From Algoriphagus sp. AGSA1 (GTDB lineage: Bacteria > Bacteroidota > Bacteroidia > Cytophagales > Cyclobacteriaceae): a DNA stretch of 64,000 nt. The translations under genes were made by a program, and so were the position numbers. Below are positions 40,902 through 51,086 of the stretch, piece by piece. Positions within the stretch are counted from its first letter, which is position 1. The number at the start of each line of letters is the position of its first letter. The stretch is from positions 124,001 through 188,000 of the forward strand of contig NZ_JAJUWR010000011.1 in NCBI RefSeq assembly GCF_021390545.1. Direction: 5' to 3'. The notes below the pieces were generated by a model, which was given only the letters and a program-made list of their open reading frames with translations, was not told where the DNA came from and did not search any database.

Positions 40902-41207
40902 TTATGCGACTACTTTCTCAGCCAGCACCACGATCACATTGTTTTTGACCTCCACTACTCCGCCATCCACGATCATGGACTGCTTTCCCTCCGGAGTGGT
41001 AAAGGAAACCGTTCCCTTTGCCAAGGCCGAAACGAGAGGAGCGTGATTGTTCAGCACCTGAAATCGAGCCTGCCTTCCGGAAAGGTTATGGCCTTTAAAA
41101 ACCAAATTATAAACACATGAAATGATCCGTTGGCACCAGGGAAACTGGCCTCGGATACTTCACCCTGAAATACTTTTTTGTCCGGTGTGACGATTTCCGG
41201 AAGACCC
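40902..41207 (-). pseudogene. Partial atpC copy with a 59-bp insertion
   Basis: Nearly identical to atpC (42858-43103) from residue 4 to the stop, but the start codon and first residues are missing at 41207, where the duplication ends. A 59-bp insertion (41065-41123) flanked by TGAAAT direct repeats (41059-41064 and 41118-41123) shifts the frame in the middle. One visible change converts Asp to Asn in VEVKNNVIVV. It cannot make a functional epsilon subunit. Confidence 0.9.
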
Positions 41208-41297
41208 AAGATCAACCTAAGCAGTATCAAGCAATAATTCTCAAACCAACTATTTACCCCCCCCATCGAAATTAACCGTTTATAAAATTACCCGGAA

Positions 41298-41314
41298 TGA
41301 AATTTGTAATTTCA
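41298..41314. promoter_or_regulatory. Palindrome upstream of peptide gene 2, candidate operator
   Basis: Same 17-base TGAAATTTGTAATTTCA as at 39311-39327, also 68 bases ahead of the start, pointing to common control of both units. Confidence 0.5.
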
Positions 41315-41381
41315 ATATGGTCTTTATAGTTTCAACTAAGCTAGCTTTTTATAAATATCTTTTAATTTAAACAAATTAATC

Positions 41382-41561
41382 ATGAAAAAAATGATGATTT
41401 TAACCCTTGCCGTACTAGGTATGGTAGGCTTTTCACAAACGGTAACTGCAGAGAAATGCGAGTTAATAGGAGAGGATCAATATGATTGCGCAACATATTT
41501 ATGTCCTAGCGGCTGTGTTATTGTAGCGTGTCCTGATGAAGATGCAGACTTAGAATGTTAA
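41382..41561 (+). CDS. Small secreted cysteine-rich peptide 2
   Basis: 59 residues, easily missed for its size. The first 15 residues MKKMMILTLAVLGMV are identical to peptide 1, down to the DNA; then GFSQTVTA ends the signal and the mature peptide is EKCELIGEDQYDCATYLC then PSGCVIVACPDEDADLEC. It has six cysteines (26, 36, 41, 45, 50, 59), against eight in peptide 1, and no other similarity apart from being short, acidic and cysteine-rich. It is 13 bases upstream of propeller 2, exactly the spacing in unit 1. This supports a real, co-translated partner. Confidence 0.82.
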   Translation: MKKMMILTLAVLGMVGFSQTVTAEKCELIGEDQYDCATYLCPSGCVIVACPDEDADLEC

Positions 41562-41574
41562 TGTCATAAACTAA

Positions 41575-42708
41575 ATGAAACTACTTTGTTTTTTGTATTT
41601 ATTACTAACTCTTTGGTCTTGTGGTGAGAAGACTGATTATGATCAATTACCTCAAGCCTTAGAGTTAGTATTAATTGATTCCGTGGAAATCATACAGAGT
41701 AATGGATTCCTAACAAAGCCCTCAGACGCAACACTAATTAATGACACTTTAATTGGCGTTGAAAGTTTTCATAGTAGGGGCGTTTGGGTTTTTGACATCA
41801 GGAGTGGAAAAGAGGTCTCTTCTATAACGAATGGTCAGGAAAAGGGAATTAATTTGCTTCCTACAAAAGTACACTGGTTCGAATATCCAATGGTATATGT
41901 ATTTGAGGGCACATCAAAAAAGATTCATCAATTCAACCTTTCCAAAGAACTTGAAGTTGGCCAAAAACATGTGAATACCATTTCCTTAGCACCACCAAAT
42001 GACATCAGATTCAAACCCTTAATGCTAGGCTTATTTTCTAAGGATCAGGATCATTTTTTCATCGAGCACTCAACTAATCAGACTACATTTACATCAAACA
42101 AGTTTTATAATCTAACCGACAAATTGATTGGCAAGTACGACCTAAAAGGGAATTTCATTGAAAACAGTATATCATTCCCACATGAGCTCAGAGAAATGAA
42201 TAAGTTTATTGCCCCGGGGAAGATTTTTACTTCAGGTTTTACTCACCATCAAGAAATGATGATTTCTTTTCCATTCACTGAATCGATTTCAATCTTTCAG
42301 ACCGATAACTTGACTAAAACATTAGAAAATATTTCTTTTCCAAAAAGTAGACATTTCATATATGATATCCCATTTTTAGAATTCGAAGTAGAAAACATTC
42401 CAGGCACTTTAGTACACCATCCAGAGCCACACTATTTTAGTGACTTTAAAGTATATGAAGATGGATTTGTCTTACAATCATTTATGAAAGATCAAAAAAG
42501 TCCACAAGCAACAAACAACATGTCACATATTTTGAAATATAATAATATTGAAAAAACTTGGTCTGAAACGATCAATTCTTTCAAGTTTTTGGATTTTGGC
42601 CATATAGCAGGTATAAAAAATGACACTTTGTATATAGTGGATGCGGCTTTAGTTAGCAAAGATAATAAATACATCAAACGTGCCATCCTGAAGCCTATTG
42701 AAGAATAA
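41575..42708 (+). CDS. Beta-propeller lipoprotein 2 (six-bladed, DUF4221-like)
   Basis: 377-residue lipoprotein (lipobox LTLWSC, Cys16), paralogous to propeller 1. Shared elements are the start (PQALELVLIDSVEIIQ), blade patterns (DTLIGVESFHSRGVWVFDIR, YPMVYVFEGTSKKIHQFNLS), IKNDTLYIVDAALVSKDNKY and an identical KYIKRAILKPIEE end. The middle has diverged almost beyond recognition and is more AT-rich than propeller 1. It is paired with peptide 2 and probably recognises it (inference). Confidence 0.8.
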   Translation: MKLLCFLYLLLTLWSCGEKTDYDQLPQALELVLIDSVEIIQSNGFLTKPSDATLINDTLIGVESFHSRGVWVFDIRSGKEVSSITNGQEKGINLLPTKVHWFEYPMVYVFEGTSKKIHQFNLSKELEVGQKHVNTISLAPPNDIRFKPLMLGLFSKDQDHFFIEHSTNQTTFTSNKFYNLTDKLIGKYDLKGNFIENSISFPHELREMNKFIAPGKIFTSGFTHHQEMMISFPFTESISIFQTDNLTKTLENISFPKSRHFIYDIPFLEFEVENIPGTLVHHPEPHYFSDFKVYEDGFVLQSFMKDQKSPQATNNMSHILKYNNIEKTWSETINSFKFLDFGHIAGIKNDTLYIVDAALVSKDNKYIKRAILKPIEE

Positions 42709-42750
42709 GAAGTATTCCGAAATATCAACTTACAGATAACCCTAGTCACC

Positions 42751-42783
42751 AGCTTTTCCAAAGTTCCGAACTTTGGAAAAGCT
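42751..42783. repeat. Perfect 16-bp palindrome downstream of propeller 2
   Basis: AGCTTTTCCAAAGTTC, one C, then its exact reverse complement. No T-run follows. It shares the layout (long perfect arms, 1-3 base centre) of the palindromes at 9354 and 59727. Confidence 0.85.
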
Positions 42784-42806
42784 AATCTTCGTAAGACTAA
42801 AGCATA

Positions 42807-42839
42807 AAAGGTCTCCCATTCGCACAGGAGACCTTTTTA
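42807..42839. terminator. Bidirectional terminator, propeller 2 and atpC
   Basis: GGTCTCC/GGAGACC stem with T-runs on both strands, between the convergent propeller 2 and atpC genes. Confidence 0.87.
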
Positions 42840-42857
42840 TATATTGAAATGAATTGC

Positions 42858-43103
42858 TTATGCGACTACTTTCTCAGCCAGCACCACGATCACATTGTCT
42901 TTGACTTCCACTACGCCGCCATCCACGATCATGGACTGCTTTCCCTCCGGAGTGGTAAAGGAAACCGTTCCCTTTGCCAAGGCCGAAACGAGAGGAGCGT
43001 GATTGTTCAGCACCTGAAATGATCCGTTGGCACCAGGGAAACTGGCCTCGGATACTTCACCCTGAAATACTTTTTTGTCCGGTGTGACGATTTCTAAATG
43101 CAT
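42858..43103 (-). CDS. atpC: ATP synthase epsilon subunit, short form
   Basis: 81 residues from the ATG at 43101-43103: MHLEIVTPDKKVFQGEVSEA, FPGANGSFQVLNNHAPLVSAL, then TPEGKQSMIVDGGVVEVKD. Only the N-terminal beta-sandwich is present; the helical C-terminal inhibitory domain of enteric epsilon is absent, as is usual in this phylum. It follows atpD by 63 bases. A damaged duplicate lies at 40902-41207. Confidence 0.95.
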   Translation of the reverse strand: MHLEIVTPDKKVFQGEVSEASFPGANGSFQVLNNHAPLVSALAKGTVSFTTPEGKQSMIVDGGVVEVKDNVIVVLAEKVVA

Positions 43104-43166
43104 CTGATTCGGAATATAAAAAAGCAAGCGACTAAGAATGTCCTAAGCCGCTGCTCTGGTGTCTAA

Positions 43167-44962
<1,796 letters not shown>

Positions 44963-44969
44963 CTAAATA

Positions 44970-45830
44970 ATGATAAGACACGTTTTCTCATTTGCGCTAG
45001 TAACAATGTCAATTATTACAGCCTGTACCCCATCTCGGCGAGAGGAGGAAAGTGCCGGGCAGTCTAAAATCATCACGGCAGGGGGCACCATTACTGAAGT
45101 AGTAGATGCGCTCGGATACAGCGATCAGATCATCGCTACCGACATCACCTCTACCTACCCCACAACTATGCAGGATCTCCCTTCCATTGGCTACAGAAAC
45201 CAGATCAAAGCCGAAGGAATTCTTGCATTAGGGCCTGACATAGTACTTATTGAGGAAGGCTATCTTAATCCCGATGTTGTCACACAACTAAAGGCGGCAC
45301 AGGTAAACATCCACGTTTTCACCAAGCCCACCACCGTGGACGGCACTAAGAAACTGGTGAATGAATTGGCTTCTTTTTTTGATGAGGAGGAAAAAGGCAA
45401 AGAAATAAATACCTCCATAGATACCGATATTGCTAATCTCACAACTTATTTAGAATCACAGGAATCCCAGCCAAAGGCAATTTTCGTCATGGCTCGTGGC
45501 CCGGAAACCGTATTTATCGCAGGGGACAAAACATTCGCATCAGAAATGTTCAAATTGGCGAAAATCCAAGGAAGTGCCACTGGTTTTGACGAATTCGCTC
45601 CAATGACTCCGGAATCTCTTGTTTCTATGAATCCTGAATATTTGGTCTTTTTCGAATCAGGAATTCAAAGTGTGGGTGGCAAAGATGGTTTAGCTGCAAT
45701 CCAGGGCATAGATCAGACCACAGCATATAAAAATGGTAACATCGTGTCACTAGATGGGCAATACCTTTCAGGTTTTGGGCCTAGAGTAGGGAAAGCAGCA
45801 TTGGATTTAGCCAAAGCAGTCCGTCAATAA
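44970..45830 (+). CDS. hmuT: Heme ABC transporter substrate-binding lipoprotein
   Basis: Binds heme and delivers it to the HmuUV importer. 286 residues with a signal ending in a lipobox-like IITAC (Cys19), then the class III binding-protein fold: KIITAGGTITEVVDALGYSD, QIIATDITSTYPTTMQDLPS, IGYRNQIKAEGILALGPDIV. The ITAGGTITE start is characteristic of HmuT/ShuT proteins. First gene of a six-gene unit with short gaps (9, overlap, 2, 54 and 23 bases). Confidence 0.92.
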   Translation: MIRHVFSFALVTMSIITACTPSRREEESAGQSKIITAGGTITEVVDALGYSDQIIATDITSTYPTTMQDLPSIGYRNQIKAEGILALGPDIVLIEEGYLNPDVVTQLKAAQVNIHVFTKPTTVDGTKKLVNELASFFDEEEKGKEINTSIDTDIANLTTYLESQESQPKAIFVMARGPETVFIAGDKTFASEMFKLAKIQGSATGFDEFAPMTPESLVSMNPEYLVFFESGIQSVGGKDGLAAIQGIDQTTAYKNGNIVSLDGQYLSGFGPRVGKAALDLAKAVRQ

Positions 45831-45839
45831 TAATAAAGT

Positions 45840-46898
45840 ATGAATTTCGCCTGGAACCATACGAAGACACAAAGTCAAACTCTCATCCTTCTTGGATTTG
45901 GCTTGGTGCTAGTGCTGGTTCTGATCGCCTCCCTTTCTTTGGGAGCTTATGGCATTCCATTTCCAAAGACTTTGGCGATCCTACTTGATCAACTTGGTAT
46001 AAGTTTGGGTACCTATGAAACGCAACAGGCCAACGTGATCTTGCAGATCCGTGCACCGAGAGTTTTGATGGCCATGCTTGTGGGCGGAGGTTTGGGCATA
46101 GCCGGAGCAGCGCTTCAGGGAATGTTCAGAAATCCTCTAGTCGAACCCGGGCTGATCGGAGTAAGTACCGGTTCCGCTTTATTCGCTGTGATTTTTATGG
46201 TATGGGTGCCTACCGTTTCTTCATTGACTTGGATCAAAATGCTTGGCTTACCCCTATTTGCTTTTATCGGAGGGCTGATCTGTGTGACTTCGGTGTACCA
46301 ACTTTCCAAATCCCAGGGAAGAACAGACGCCGCCACCTTGATCCTGGCAGGAGTTGCCATCAATGCACTCGCAGCGGCATTGATAGGGCTTGTACTTTTC
46401 TTTGCGGACGATTCAGCTTTGCGAAGCTTTACTTTCTGGAGTCTGGGTGATCTGGGAGGAGCTGTCTGGAGCAAAATCCCGGTAAGCCTGATTTTAATTG
46501 GAATCCCCTCCATTTTACTAATGCTCAATGCCAGACAACTCAATGCCCTCGCGCTTGGTGAACAGGAGGCCTTCCACATGGGGGTAAATGTGCAACTGGT
46601 GAAAATAAGACTGCTTACCTGCAGCGCATTGATCGTGGGAGTAGGGGTATCGATGGTTGGGATGATCGGATTTGTAGGCCTGGTGGTTCCCCACCTCATC
46701 CGGATATTGTTTGGGGCAGACCATAGGTTGGTTCTACCGGGATCATTTCTTCTGGGTGCCATACTTATGAACTTTGCGGATCTGATCTCAAGAATAATTG
46801 TAATCCCGGCCGAAATGCCCATCGGAGTGATCACAGCACTGATCGGAGCGCCTTTCTTTATCTGGCTTATTTTCAACCTGAATAAATCCAAAAACTGA
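45840..46898 (+). CDS. hmuU: Heme ABC transporter permease
   Basis: FecCD/BtuC-type permease of 352 residues with about ten helices. Family marks are QIRAPRVLMAMLVGGGLGIA, GAALQGMFRNPLVEPGLIGV, LRSFTFWSLGDLGGAVWSKI and GFVGLVVPHLIRILFGADHR (coupling region). Its TGA stop overlaps the ATG of hmuV by one base (TGATG), so translation is coupled. Confidence 0.94.
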   Translation: MNFAWNHTKTQSQTLILLGFGLVLVLVLIASLSLGAYGIPFPKTLAILLDQLGISLGTYETQQANVILQIRAPRVLMAMLVGGGLGIAGAALQGMFRNPLVEPGLIGVSTGSALFAVIFMVWVPTVSSLTWIKMLGLPLFAFIGGLICVTSVYQLSKSQGRTDAATLILAGVAINALAAALIGLVLFFADDSALRSFTFWSLGDLGGAVWSKIPVSLILIGIPSILLMLNARQLNALALGEQEAFHMGVNVQLVKIRLLTCSALIVGVGVSMVGMIGFVGLVVPHLIRILFGADHRLVLPGSFLLGAILMNFADLISRIIVIPAEMPIGVITALIGAPFFIWLIFNLNKSKN

Positions 46899-47701
46899 TG
46901 CTTCAAGCTTCCCAAGTACATTTTTGCATCCGCCAAAGACCTATCGTAGATGAGGTTAGCCTGGAATTGCATCCTGGAGAAATTCTGGCGGTATTGGGGC
47001 CAAATGGTGCTGGGAAATCCACCTTCTTCAAATTGCTTTCTGGGGAAATCATATGCAAACACGGATCTATTGACTATAACGGGCACAATATCCACAAGCT
47101 GAAAGCGCGTGAACTTGCCGCTGTAAGAGCAGTGATGCCACAGCATACACAGGTTAATTTCCCGTTTACTGTGCAAGAAGTGGTGGAACTGGGGCTCATC
47201 AATACCAAAGTAAAGCGGCCAGCTAGGCTTATCGAAGAAGTGTTGGAAGCAACCAATACAGCCCATCTGAAAGGCCAGGTGTTCAACCATCTTTCCGGAG
47301 GGGAAAAACAACGTGTTCAACTTGCCAGAGTCTTGGTACAAATCTGGGAAACCAAGCCCTTTCCAAGGTATTTGCTGCTGGATGAACCAACTTCCAGCCT
47401 TGACATCGCACAACAGCATGCGGTGCTGAAGATACTCCAGACCTTGAAAGCAAGAAACATCGGCATCCTGGTCATCCTCCATGAACTGAATCTAGCTGCC
47501 CAGTATGCCGATAAAATCGCATTGCTCAAAAATGGCATGATTGCAAAATCAGGGACAGTGAAAGAAGTATTGGAGGAAAAAATCCTGGAATATGTCTTTG
47601 ATCACCCTATTCATCTAATTCAAAATCCTGTCACTGGCGGAGTGCTCATATCCGCAGCTGCACAGACGAAAACATCTTTACCCTCATTTAAACAAGCTTA
47701 A
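46898..47701 (+). CDS. hmuV: Heme ABC transporter ATP-binding protein
   Basis: 267-residue ABC ATPase energising heme import. Walker A GPNGAGKST, Q-loop VMPQHTQVNFPFTVQEVVEL, signature LSGGEKQRVQLARVL and Walker B YLLLDEPTSSLD are all intact. The QVNFPFTV segment after the Q-loop is typical of HmuV. Starts within the hmuU stop and ends 2 bases before hmuS. Confidence 0.95.
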   Translation: MLQASQVHFCIRQRPIVDEVSLELHPGEILAVLGPNGAGKSTFFKLLSGEIICKHGSIDYNGHNIHKLKARELAAVRAVMPQHTQVNFPFTVQEVVELGLINTKVKRPARLIEEVLEATNTAHLKGQVFNHLSGGEKQRVQLARVLVQIWETKPFPRYLLLDEPTSSLDIAQQHAVLKILQTLKARNIGILVILHELNLAAQYADKIALLKNGMIAKSGTVKEVLEEKILEYVFDHPIHLIQNPVTGGVLISAAAQTKTSLPSFKQA

Positions 47702-47703
47702 CC

Positions 47704-48750
47704 ATGGAAACTATACAAGAATCCGCACAATCCCTGAAGCAAGCATGGGACAATCTGAAAGAATCTGAACCACAACTGAGAATCCGTGATGCCGCTGCCA
47801 AACTCGGTGTTAAGGAAGCACAACTTTTAGCTACCGGCATTGGTGCCAATGTGATTCGCCTGACTGATAATTTCACTGAACAATTAGAAGGGTTTCCAAA
47901 ACTCGGTCGAGTGATGTCCTTGACCAGAAGTGAGGGCTGTGTATTGGAACATAAAGGTCCCTTTCAGAAAATAGAAATGCACCAAGCAGGTCCGCACAAA
48001 ATTGCCACTGTAATCGGCCCGATAGAGCAGCGGGTATTTTTTGCAGGCTGGAAATTCGGTTTTGCAGTGACTACTGAGACTCCAAGAGGCACGATGAAAA
48101 GCTTGCAGTATTTCGACAAAGCAGGTGAAGCCATAATGAAAGTCTATCTACAGGAGAAATCAAATGGGGATGCCTACGAAGAACTGGTAAAAAGCAACAC
48201 CGCCGCTGATCAATCTACGGAATTGGAACTGGAAGCTTTTCCGGTTTCAGAATACGTCACCAGAGAAGAATTGGACTTTGAAGGATTCACTAAAGACTGG
48301 GAGACCATGAAGGATACCCACGATTTCTTTGGTATGCTACGCAAATACAAGCTCAATAGACAGGATGCTGTAAAATGGATCGGTGACAAATGGGCATATG
48401 AAGTAGATCGACTTGCCGCACGGAAAATTGTGGAAACTGCCGCTGAGACCAAGCTTCCGATCATGATATTCGCAGGAAACAAGGGAAATATCCAAATCCA
48501 CCAAGGTAAAGTGCGGACTGTCCGTCAGATGGGAGATTGGCTAAATGTCCTCGATCCGGATTTCAACATGCACTTGAATGAAAATGTAGTGGATAAAGCC
48601 TATGTGGTCCACAAAAACACAGAAGATGGTTTGGTCTCGGCAGTAGAGCTTTTCGACAAAGAAGGTGAAATGGTAGCCCAATTCTTCGGTCTGAGAAAAC
48701 CTGGACTTCCTCAGAAGCCTGAATGGAAAGCATTGGTCGATAGTCTTTAA
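47704..48750 (+). CDS. hmuS: Heme-degrading/heme-trafficking protein, HemS/HmuS family
   Basis: Cytoplasmic protein of 348 residues that receives imported heme and degrades or stores it. It has two repeated HemS-type halves, each starting with a similar helix (DNLKESEPQLRIRDAAAKLG in the first; TKDWETMKDTHDFFGMLRKY in the second) and containing the conserved IFAGNKGNIQIHQGKVRTVR and FNMHLNENVVDKAYVVHKN. Oxygen-dependent or radical-type cleavage cannot be distinguished from sequence. Confidence 0.92.
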   Translation: METIQESAQSLKQAWDNLKESEPQLRIRDAAAKLGVKEAQLLATGIGANVIRLTDNFTEQLEGFPKLGRVMSLTRSEGCVLEHKGPFQKIEMHQAGPHKIATVIGPIEQRVFFAGWKFGFAVTTETPRGTMKSLQYFDKAGEAIMKVYLQEKSNGDAYEELVKSNTAADQSTELELEAFPVSEYVTREELDFEGFTKDWETMKDTHDFFGMLRKYKLNRQDAVKWIGDKWAYEVDRLAARKIVETAAETKLPIMIFAGNKGNIQIHQGKVRTVRQMGDWLNVLDPDFNMHLNENVVDKAYVVHKNTEDGLVSAVELFDKEGEMVAQFFGLRKPGLPQKPEWKALVDSL

Positions 48751-48804
48751 TTCAAAACTACGGCAGGGGATAAAACTCCTGCCATTCCAAAAATTTTTAT
48801 CCAT

Positions 48805-51063
48805 ATGCGTAGATTTGATCTAAATAAACGCTTTGTCATTTTCTCCCTGCTTTTGCTTGCAATGCCACTTTGGACGCAAGCCCAGACTGCTATGATAGGA
48901 AAAGTAGTGGATGAAAAAGGAGATGGGATTCCCCACGCTACAATTTGGCTGGGAAATGCCAAAGGAGAAGTAGCTGATGAGCAGGGAAGTTTCTCTTTGA
49001 AAGAGCTTCCCAAGAGACTAAAAATCTCTGCAGTGGGATTTGAAACGCTGTGGGCTACCTGGCCCGCAGGAAAAAACTCAGAATCCTTCACCTTAACTTC
49101 CTCCACTTCCGATCTGGAAACGGTAGTAGTAACGGGAAGTTTCGAACCTCAATCCGCCAAACAATCGGTTTATCAAGTCCGTACGATCAGTTCAGAAGTT
49201 ATTCAAAACCGTGCTCCAAGCAATATTCAGGAGGTTTTGAACACAGAGTTGGGGATTCGTTTTTCCCAGGACAACGCCCTTGGCTCAAGTAACATGGAGC
49301 TGCTCGGCATGTCCGGCCAAAACGTGAAGATCTTGATCGACGGCATTCCTATGGTTGGTCGGCAGGGAACTTCCAACGAGATCAACATCAACCAAATCGA
49401 CATCAACCGCATCGAGCGGGTGGAGATCGTCGAAGGACCGATGTCAGTAGTGTATGGTGCTGATGCCCTCGCAGGGGTAATAAACATCATTACTAAATCG
49501 GACGCCACAAAAAACTTCGATCTGAAAGCCCGGGTGCAAGAGGAAACCGCCGGTAATGAATACAGTCCTTTTGATGGAAGGGGTACACATATCAGAAGTG
49601 TGACCGGAAGCTATCACCTGAAAAACTGGGACTTCGGGGCTTCATTTTCCCAGAACAATTTCGGGGGATGGAAAGGCGAAAAAACAGGAAGAGACTACGA
49701 ATGGCTACCTAAAGACCAGAATTTCCTGAACCTCAAAGCTGGCTGGGGTAATGAATCTCTAAATCTGGAATATCAACTGGACTTTTTAGATGAAACAGTT
49801 TTTGCGTATGGCCCCGACGCACGCTTGGAGGTACTGGATCAGGAATTTATCACCTCACGCTGGATGCATAGACTGAGCGGAAGATGGGATTCCAACGAGA
49901 AATTTGGACTGATATGGCAAGGAGCATTTACCGATTACAGCAGAGAAAGCCAGACTTGGGTCAGCAATGTAAGGACAGGGGAGCATTACCAGTCAGAGGC
50001 TCCGGGAGCCAATACAACCATAGATTACAATGGGTTCAGCTGGAGAATGATCGGCGACTGGAAGCTTTCTCAGAAATTCAAACTACAACCTGGAATCGAT
50101 TTGAATACCGAAACTGGCTCAGGGGAAAGAATCACTGACAATGAAGGCATTCAGGACTATGCGGTATTCCTTTCAGGGGAATGGTCTCCACTTCCATCAG
50201 TAAAAATTAAACCGGGCATCCGCAAAAACTGGAATTCGGCTTACGATGCCCCCGCATTGATACCTTCTTTGAATACGAAGTTTGCGCTGAATGAAAACTT
50301 GGATTTGAGAGTAGCCTATGCAAATGGTTTCAGAGCACCTTCTATACGTGAGTTGTATTTCAACTTCTTTGATGCAAGCCACAGCATCACAGGAAACCCA
50401 GACTTGAAAGCGGAGACCTCAACTAGTTTCAACGGTTCCTTGGACTGGAAAGCACAGCTTAAACCAGATTGGAGAATTTCCACTGTCTTAGGTACTTTCT
50501 ACAATGATGTGAAAGACAGAATCGCTTACGGTCAGGATCCCAACAATATTCAGGTCACCACACTCTTCAACGTAGAACGGTACAAGACAACAGGTATCAC
50601 GCTGAACCATACGGAGTCCTTCAAAAATCTCTCCGCCAATGTGGGATTCTCATACATCGGTAGATACAATCTCCTTTCTGAAGAACAGACAGTAGTGCCC
50701 GAAATGAGCTGGACACCTGAGGTAAATACGAATCTGACCTATCAATTTTTACCATGGAAAACCACAGCGACACTTTACTACAAATGGACAGGTAAACTGC
50801 CGGGTTACGAAACGGTCGCTGACTCAGACGGCAATCCTTCAGCCAGAGAGATTATGCTTGATGGCTATCACTGGATGGACATTTCCTTCAAAAAAGACTT
50901 TGGCAAGCATCTATCAGTAAATGCCGGGGCTAGAAATATTCTTGACGTGAAGCAAATCAGTAGCACCTCCGAAGGCGGAGATGCGCATGGAGGCGGGACT
51001 CAAAGACCCGTAGGCTATGGAAGATCATATTTCCTTGGCCTCACCTATCAATTAAACAAATAA
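48805..51063 (+). CDS. TonB-dependent heme receptor
   Basis: 752-residue outer-membrane receptor. Signal peptide (IFSLLLLAMPLWTQAQ), carboxypeptidase-like domain (MIGKVVDEKGDGIPHATIWL), plug domain (NVKILIDGIPMVGRQGTSNE, MSVVYGADALAGVINIITKS) and a barrel ending GRSYFLGLTYQLNK. The barrel holds FRAPSIRELYFNF and NPDLKAETS, the FRAP/NP-L box of heme receptors. It follows the importer genes and precedes hmuY, so heme or a hemoprotein is the probable ligand. HmuR-like function is inferred from context and motif. Confidence 0.9.
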   Translation: MRRFDLNKRFVIFSLLLLAMPLWTQAQTAMIGKVVDEKGDGIPHATIWLGNAKGEVADEQGSFSLKELPKRLKISAVGFETLWATWPAGKNSESFTLTSSTSDLETVVVTGSFEPQSAKQSVYQVRTISSEVIQNRAPSNIQEVLNTELGIRFSQDNALGSSNMELLGMSGQNVKILIDGIPMVGRQGTSNEININQIDINRIERVEIVEGPMSVVYGADALAGVINIITKSDATKNFDLKARVQEETAGNEYSPFDGRGTHIRSVTGSYHLKNWDFGASFSQNNFGGWKGEKTGRDYEWLPKDQNFLNLKAGWGNESLNLEYQLDFLDETVFAYGPDARLEVLDQEFITSRWMHRLSGRWDSNEKFGLIWQGAFTDYSRESQTWVSNVRTGEHYQSEAPGANTTIDYNGFSWRMIGDWKLSQKFKLQPGIDLNTETGSGERITDNEGIQDYAVFLSGEWSPLPSVKIKPGIRKNWNSAYDAPALIPSLNTKFALNENLDLRVAYANGFRAPSIRELYFNFFDASHSITGNPDLKAETSTSFNGSLDWKAQLKPDWRISTVLGTFYNDVKDRIAYGQDPNNIQVTTLFNVERYKTTGITLNHTESFKNLSANVGFSYIGRYNLLSEEQTVVPEMSWTPEVNTNLTYQFLPWKTTATLYYKWTGKLPGYETVADSDGNPSAREIMLDGYHWMDISFKKDFGKHLSVNAGARNILDVKQISSTSEGGDAHGGGTQRPVGYGRSYFLGLTYQLNK

Positions 51064-51086
51064 CTAATTCTCCAAACTTAAACACA

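Larger units (their letters stand above)
39253..41207 (+). repeat. Tandem duplication, unit 1 (peptide, propeller, atpC fragment)
   Basis: Unit 1 runs from the CTCAAAC shared with 41230 to the last shared bases of atpC sequence (GTGACGATTTC). It aligns end to end with unit 2 (41230-43096). Upstream 130 bases and the first ~15 codons of the peptide are almost identical; the mature peptide and most of the propeller differ; the last propeller codons, palindrome, terminator and atpC sequence are again almost identical. The novel junction is at 41208-41229. Confidence 0.85.
41230..43096 (+). repeat. Tandem duplication, unit 2 (peptide, propeller, end of atpC)
   Basis: Second unit of the duplication described at 39253-41207. 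Because its right end is the functional atpC gene, unit 2 occupies the ancestral position next to atpD and unit 1 is the inserted copy (inference). Confidence 0.85.

Noticed and set aside
46115..47482. 455-codon open frame antisense to hmuU and hmuV
   Set aside because: Entirely antisense to two well-supported genes; long antisense frames arise from their codon bias, and the translation has no family features.
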